A stretch of DNA of 64,000 bases from Pseudomonas sp. UBA6562 (GTDB lineage Bacteria; Pseudomonadota; Gammaproteobacteria; Pseudomonadales; Pseudomonadaceae), in the NCBI RefSeq assembly GCF_002434265.1, contig NZ_DJJS01000006.1:62001-126000 (forward strand), read 5' to 3'. Shown piece by piece: positions 63,813 to 64,000 of the stretch. The notes under the pieces were generated by a model. It saw only the letters and a list, made by a program, of their open reading frames with translations, made no database searches and was not told the origin of the DNA. Numbering within the stretch: position 1 is the first letter of the stretch; every line of letters starts with the position of its first letter. The position numbers and the translations under genes are program-made.

Positions 63813-64000
63813 TTAGCGGAAGGTGCCGCGCAGGGTCAGCATGAAGTTGCGCGGTTCGCCGTAGTAGTTGCCGTACTGGCTGCTGTACACCGCCGAGTAG
63901 TAGCGACGGTCGAACAGGTTGTTGCCGTTGAGGGCAACGCTCCAGTTGTCGTCGACCCGGTACTCCACCATCGCGTCGTAGAGGGCATGGCCGGCCTGGT
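63813..64000 (-). CDS. TonB-dependent receptor, C-terminal part (probable ferripyoverdine receptor), cut by window edge
   Basis: Only the last 62 codons are inside the window. The translated end reads YDAMVEYRVDDNWSVALNGNNLFDRRYY, then SAVYSSQYGNYYGEPRNFML-TLRGTFR and stop. It shows the last beta-strands of an outer-membrane TonB-dependent siderophore receptor, with the NNLFD..Y and GEPRN motifs near the C-terminus. Its place beside pyoverdine synthetases makes FpvA likely, but the plug and signalling domains are outside the window. It is convergent with the NRPS genes. Confidence 0.88.
   Translation of the reverse strand, partial: QAGHALYDAMVEYRVDDNWSVALNGNNLFDRRYYSAVYSSQYGNYYGEPRNFMLTLRGTFR

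Overview
The window is high-GC Pseudomonas chromosome, most likely from the P. putida group. The evidence is the fur/bamE/ratA/smpB neighbourhood, the lld lactate locus, a Pseudomonas-type tmRNA, REP-like repeats and a pyoverdine locus with PvdS-type promoters. Functions were assigned by reading the translated sequence and recalling family motifs; no database search was run.

Layout. 0-2.3 kb: housekeeping genes fur, bamE, ratA and smpB. 2.3-9.6 kb: lactate use, with repressor lldR diverging from lldP-lldD-dld across a perfect operator palindrome. 9.7-10.5 kb: a small secreted protein and ssrA (tmRNA). 10.6-18.3 kb: an accessory block next to the ssrA 3' end. It holds a nuclease-helicase fusion, a DUF3077 gene with a decayed neighbour behind a structured leader, three decayed copies of one IS5-type element, and an AT-rich orphan gene with a nuclease-like motif. 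18.3-23.3 kb: a DUF1493 pair on the minus strand, and a plus-strand operon ending in an alpha/beta-hydrolase fused to a PEP-synthase-like dikinase.

23.4-32.1 kb: a nine-gene accessory chemosensory operon on the minus strand (MCP-cheY-STAS-cheA-MCP-cheW-cheR-cheD-cheB), headed by a good match to a sigma-28 (FliA) promoter. 32.4-42.1 kb: lipoproteins, a di-iron oxygenase-like protein coupled to a PrmC-like methyltransferase, an EthD protein, a sorbosone-type (PQQ) dehydrogenase with a DUF2231 partner, membrane proteins, and 44-bp and 37-bp tandem repeats.

42.3-64 kb: part of a pyoverdine locus. A PvdO-like periplasmic maturation enzyme and two very large NRPS genes (2616 and 3945 aa, overlapping by 4 nt) are preceded by TAAAT-N16-CGT iron-starvation boxes. 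The C-terminus of a TonB-dependent receptor, probably the ferripyoverdine receptor, runs off the right edge. Together the NRPS genes encode five modules ending in a thioesterase. The adenylation pockets suggest D-Gln, Dab, Thr, a D-configured basic residue, and cyclo-hydroxyornithine.

The least explained parts are the 10.6-18.3 kb accessory block, the structured leader at 13.3-13.5 kb, the hydrolase-dikinase operon and the oxygenase/methyltransferase pair.
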